A stretch of DNA of 64,000 nt from Emcibacteraceae bacterium. GTDB lineage: Bacteria > Pseudomonadota > Alphaproteobacteria > Sphingomonadales > Emcibacteraceae. Below are positions 63,701-64,000 of the stretch, piece by piece (position 1 is the stretch's first letter; each line of letters opens with the position of its first letter). The DNA lies in NCBI GenBank assembly GCA_041396985.1, contig JAWKXO010000004.1, positions 124,001-188,000 on the forward strand, written 5' to 3'. Below the pieces are notes generated by a model that worked only from the letters and a program-made list of their open reading frames with translations, made no database searches and was not told the DNA's origin. The position numbers were made by a program, and so were the translations under genes.

Positions 63701-63883
63701 AACCACCTGCGGCGCCTGCCCGGGGTAATTTGTTTTAATGATGACCTGCACATCCGAAAGATCGGGGATGGCATCAACCGGCGTATTCCTTAACGAATAT
63801 AACCCGATGGCAATCAAAATAGCTGTGGACAGAAGGACAATAAAACGATTGGCGACCGACCAGTGAATTAATGCTTTTATCAT
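60767..63883 (-). CDS. cusA: Cu(I)/Ag(I) efflux RND transporter CusA
   Basis: A 1038-residue heavy-metal RND pump that uses protons to expel Cu(I)/Ag(I) from periplasm and cytoplasm through a CusCBA-type tripartite complex. PVDAIPDLSDVQVIIKT at the N-terminus, twelve helices in two halves and two large periplasmic loops are present. The three methionines that bind copper in E. coli CusA are conserved in LMYMPTTYPG, PLTMIESFIKL and RIDMLATGIK. Length fits (about 1047). It begins 8 bases after the preceding CusF-like frame and ends next to the tRNA-Phe fragment. Confidence 0.95.
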   Translation of the reverse strand: MIKALIHWSVANRFIVLLSTAILIAIGLYSLRNTPVDAIPDLSDVQVIIKTNYPGQAPQVVEDQITYPLTTAMLSVPGAVTVRGYSFFGDSYVYIIFDEDTDLYWARSRVLEYLSQVAPTLPSTATLKLGPDATGVGWVYLYALVDRTGKHDLSELRSIQDWFLKFELQTVHGVSEVAPLGGMVKQYQVKVNPDKLRAFGIPLSHIQTAIQRGNQEIGASVIEMAEAEYMISASGYLQNEEDIGNIPLGVNQNGTPLLLKDVAEIGTGPQMRRGIAELNGEGETVGGIVIMRFGENAEKTIEGVKAKLEQLKQGLLEGVEIVTVYDRSGLIDRAVDNLWQKLIEEFVIVALVCVVFLFHLRSSVVVIISLLTGILTAFIIMHLQGLNANIMSLGGIAIAIGAMIDGSIVLIENMHKHMERTPLTNENRWQIVAKAASEVGPALFFSLLIITVSFLPVFTLEAQEGRMFSPLAFTKTYAMAVSAGLAVTLVPVLMGYFIRGKIMPEHKNPINRFLTNLYMPFLGIVLKFPKSTLAAALVILMVGFWPVNKIGNEFIPPLDEGDLMYMPTTYPGISIGKARELLQQTDKLISTVPEVELVMGKIGRADTATDPAPLTMIESFIKLKPREEWRPGLTTQDIINELDALVKFPGVTNAWVMPIKTRIDMLATGIKTPVGIKIAGPKLSVIEDIGRKLEGILPTVQGTTSVYAERVAGGRYVKIDIDREKSARYGLNIADVQQVIATAIGGMDVTQTVEGLERYPVNIRYPQDYRNGPEQLSLLPIVTPKGQRISLGDVAHIYIEDGPPGIKSENARINGWVFIDIADVDVGSYVKSAQAAVQEQLDLPPGYSINWSGQYEYMLRAQEKLSYVVPLTLMIIIVLLYLNFRNFTEVAIIMGTLPLAMVGSIWLMYLEGYNFSVAVGVGFIALAGVAVEIGVIMLVYLNQSYNEYLDNCRDKDIQPDDKGLVKSVLHGAGLRIRPVMMTAGSVIVGLLPIFYGSGTGSEVMRRIATPMVGGMVSAMVLTLLVVPVIYYLWRKRTI

Positions 63884-63891
63884 GATTTTTC

Positions 63892-64000
63892 CTACTCTTT
63901 ACCAGCTGGCCTAATGTGCGTGACTTCAAACATGCCGTCACTTGGTTTTTCAACGATCATTTCAATTTCCGATCCTGCGCCAAGGGTAGATATGTCAATT
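63892..64000 (-). CDS. C-terminal part of a CusF-like copper-binding domain (gene continues beyond window)
   Basis: The 35 visible residues IDISTLGAGSEIEMIVEKPS DGMFEVTHIRPAGKE before TAG (63894-63892) resemble the beta-barrel end of CusF-type metallochaperone domains, either a free CusF or the C-terminal extension of CusB. Only 8 bases separate its stop from cusA, and AGGAAAAA over the stop supplies the cusA ribosome site, so it is the upstream gene of the cus operon. Identification rests on few residues plus context. Confidence 0.6.
   Translation of the reverse strand, partial: IDISTLGAGSEIEMIVEKPSDGMFEVTHIRPAGKE

Noticed and set aside
1..64000. CRISPR arrays, rRNA genes, insertion sequences or prophage structural genes
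   Set aside because: No regularly spaced repeats, rRNA-like stretches, transposase motifs or phage head/tail products were seen on either strand.

Overview
This 64 kb window reads as chromosomal DNA of a moderately low-GC (roughly mid-40s % by eye) alphaproteobacterium. Supporting features are the ssb/uvrA pair sharing an alphaproteobacterial SOS box (GAAC-N7-GAAC), trmFO, a yajC-secD-secF cluster followed by a Mth938/NDUFAF3-like gene, a nearby NDUFAF6-like squalene/phytoene-synthase homologue, CpdR beside N-formylglutamate amidohydrolase, DUF1491 and DUF815 genes, and a CIRCE-controlled groES-groEL. I lean towards a marine lineage such as Kordiimonadales/Emcibacterales/Sneathiellales, but cannot settle this without a search.

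Layout. 1-6 kb: ssb (3' end outside the window), uvrA, trmFO and an NDUFAF6-like gene. 6-9 kb: a 48-codon membrane peptide plus a PuuD-like membrane protein behind one promoter, a Tat-exported serine hydrolase, and an OmpA/glycine-zipper lipoprotein. 9-13.5 kb: NDUFAF3-like, secF, secD, yajC and a divergent DUF815 ATPase. 13.4-16 kb: groEL (broken by a one-base deletion) and groES. 16-21.6 kb: phosphatidylserine decarboxylase, an NhaC-type antiporter, a GNAT/FemAB-like transferase, DUF1491 and a membrane/coiled-coil protein of unknown function. 21.7-33.2 kb: an exopolysaccharide locus of the PEP-CTERM/exosortase-associated type (two glycosyltransferases, PrsT, PrsR, PrsK, a polyprenyl-phosphate sugar transferase) with divergent manC. 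33.3-38.3 kb: two secreted paralogous amidohydrolases flanking a GntR regulator and a membrane protein. 38.3-48.7 kb: a BvgS-like kinase, an MBOAT/SGNH O-acylation pair, pepN, arsM, cpdR and hutG. 48.7-60.6 kb: a well-formed small-RNA candidate, an S9 peptidase, typA, a second BvgS-like kinase, a hisN-type phosphatase, a MAPEG gene with an in-frame stop, an alpha/beta hydrolase, a 2-Cys peroxiredoxin and tRNA-Arg(CCG). 60.6-64 kb: a 3' fragment of tRNA-Phe immediately followed by a cusA copper/silver efflux operon, which looks like a genomic-island boundary.

How the genes may work together. The 21.7-33.2 kb locus would make and regulate an extracellular polysaccharide: ManC supplies GDP-mannose, the sugar transferase primes the lipid carrier, glycosyltransferases extend the chain, and PrsK/PrsR drive sigma-54 transcription. 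The MBOAT/SGNH pair 8 kb away could acylate a surface glycan. No exosortase and no PEP-CTERM substrate lies in the window.

Most unusual points: (1) an apparently undescribed ~93-nt sRNA on the minus strand at 48713-48805 with promoter, two hairpins, an exposed anti-Shine-Dalgarno CCUCCC and an intrinsic terminator; (2) prsR, which has no ATG/GTG/TTG able to include its acidic phosphorylation pocket and seems to start at AUU; (3) a groEL frameshift and a MAPEG nonsense codon that, with the prsR start, all affect a G on the minus strand and may be sequence errors; (4) the tRNA-Phe 3' fragment at the edge of the cus operon.
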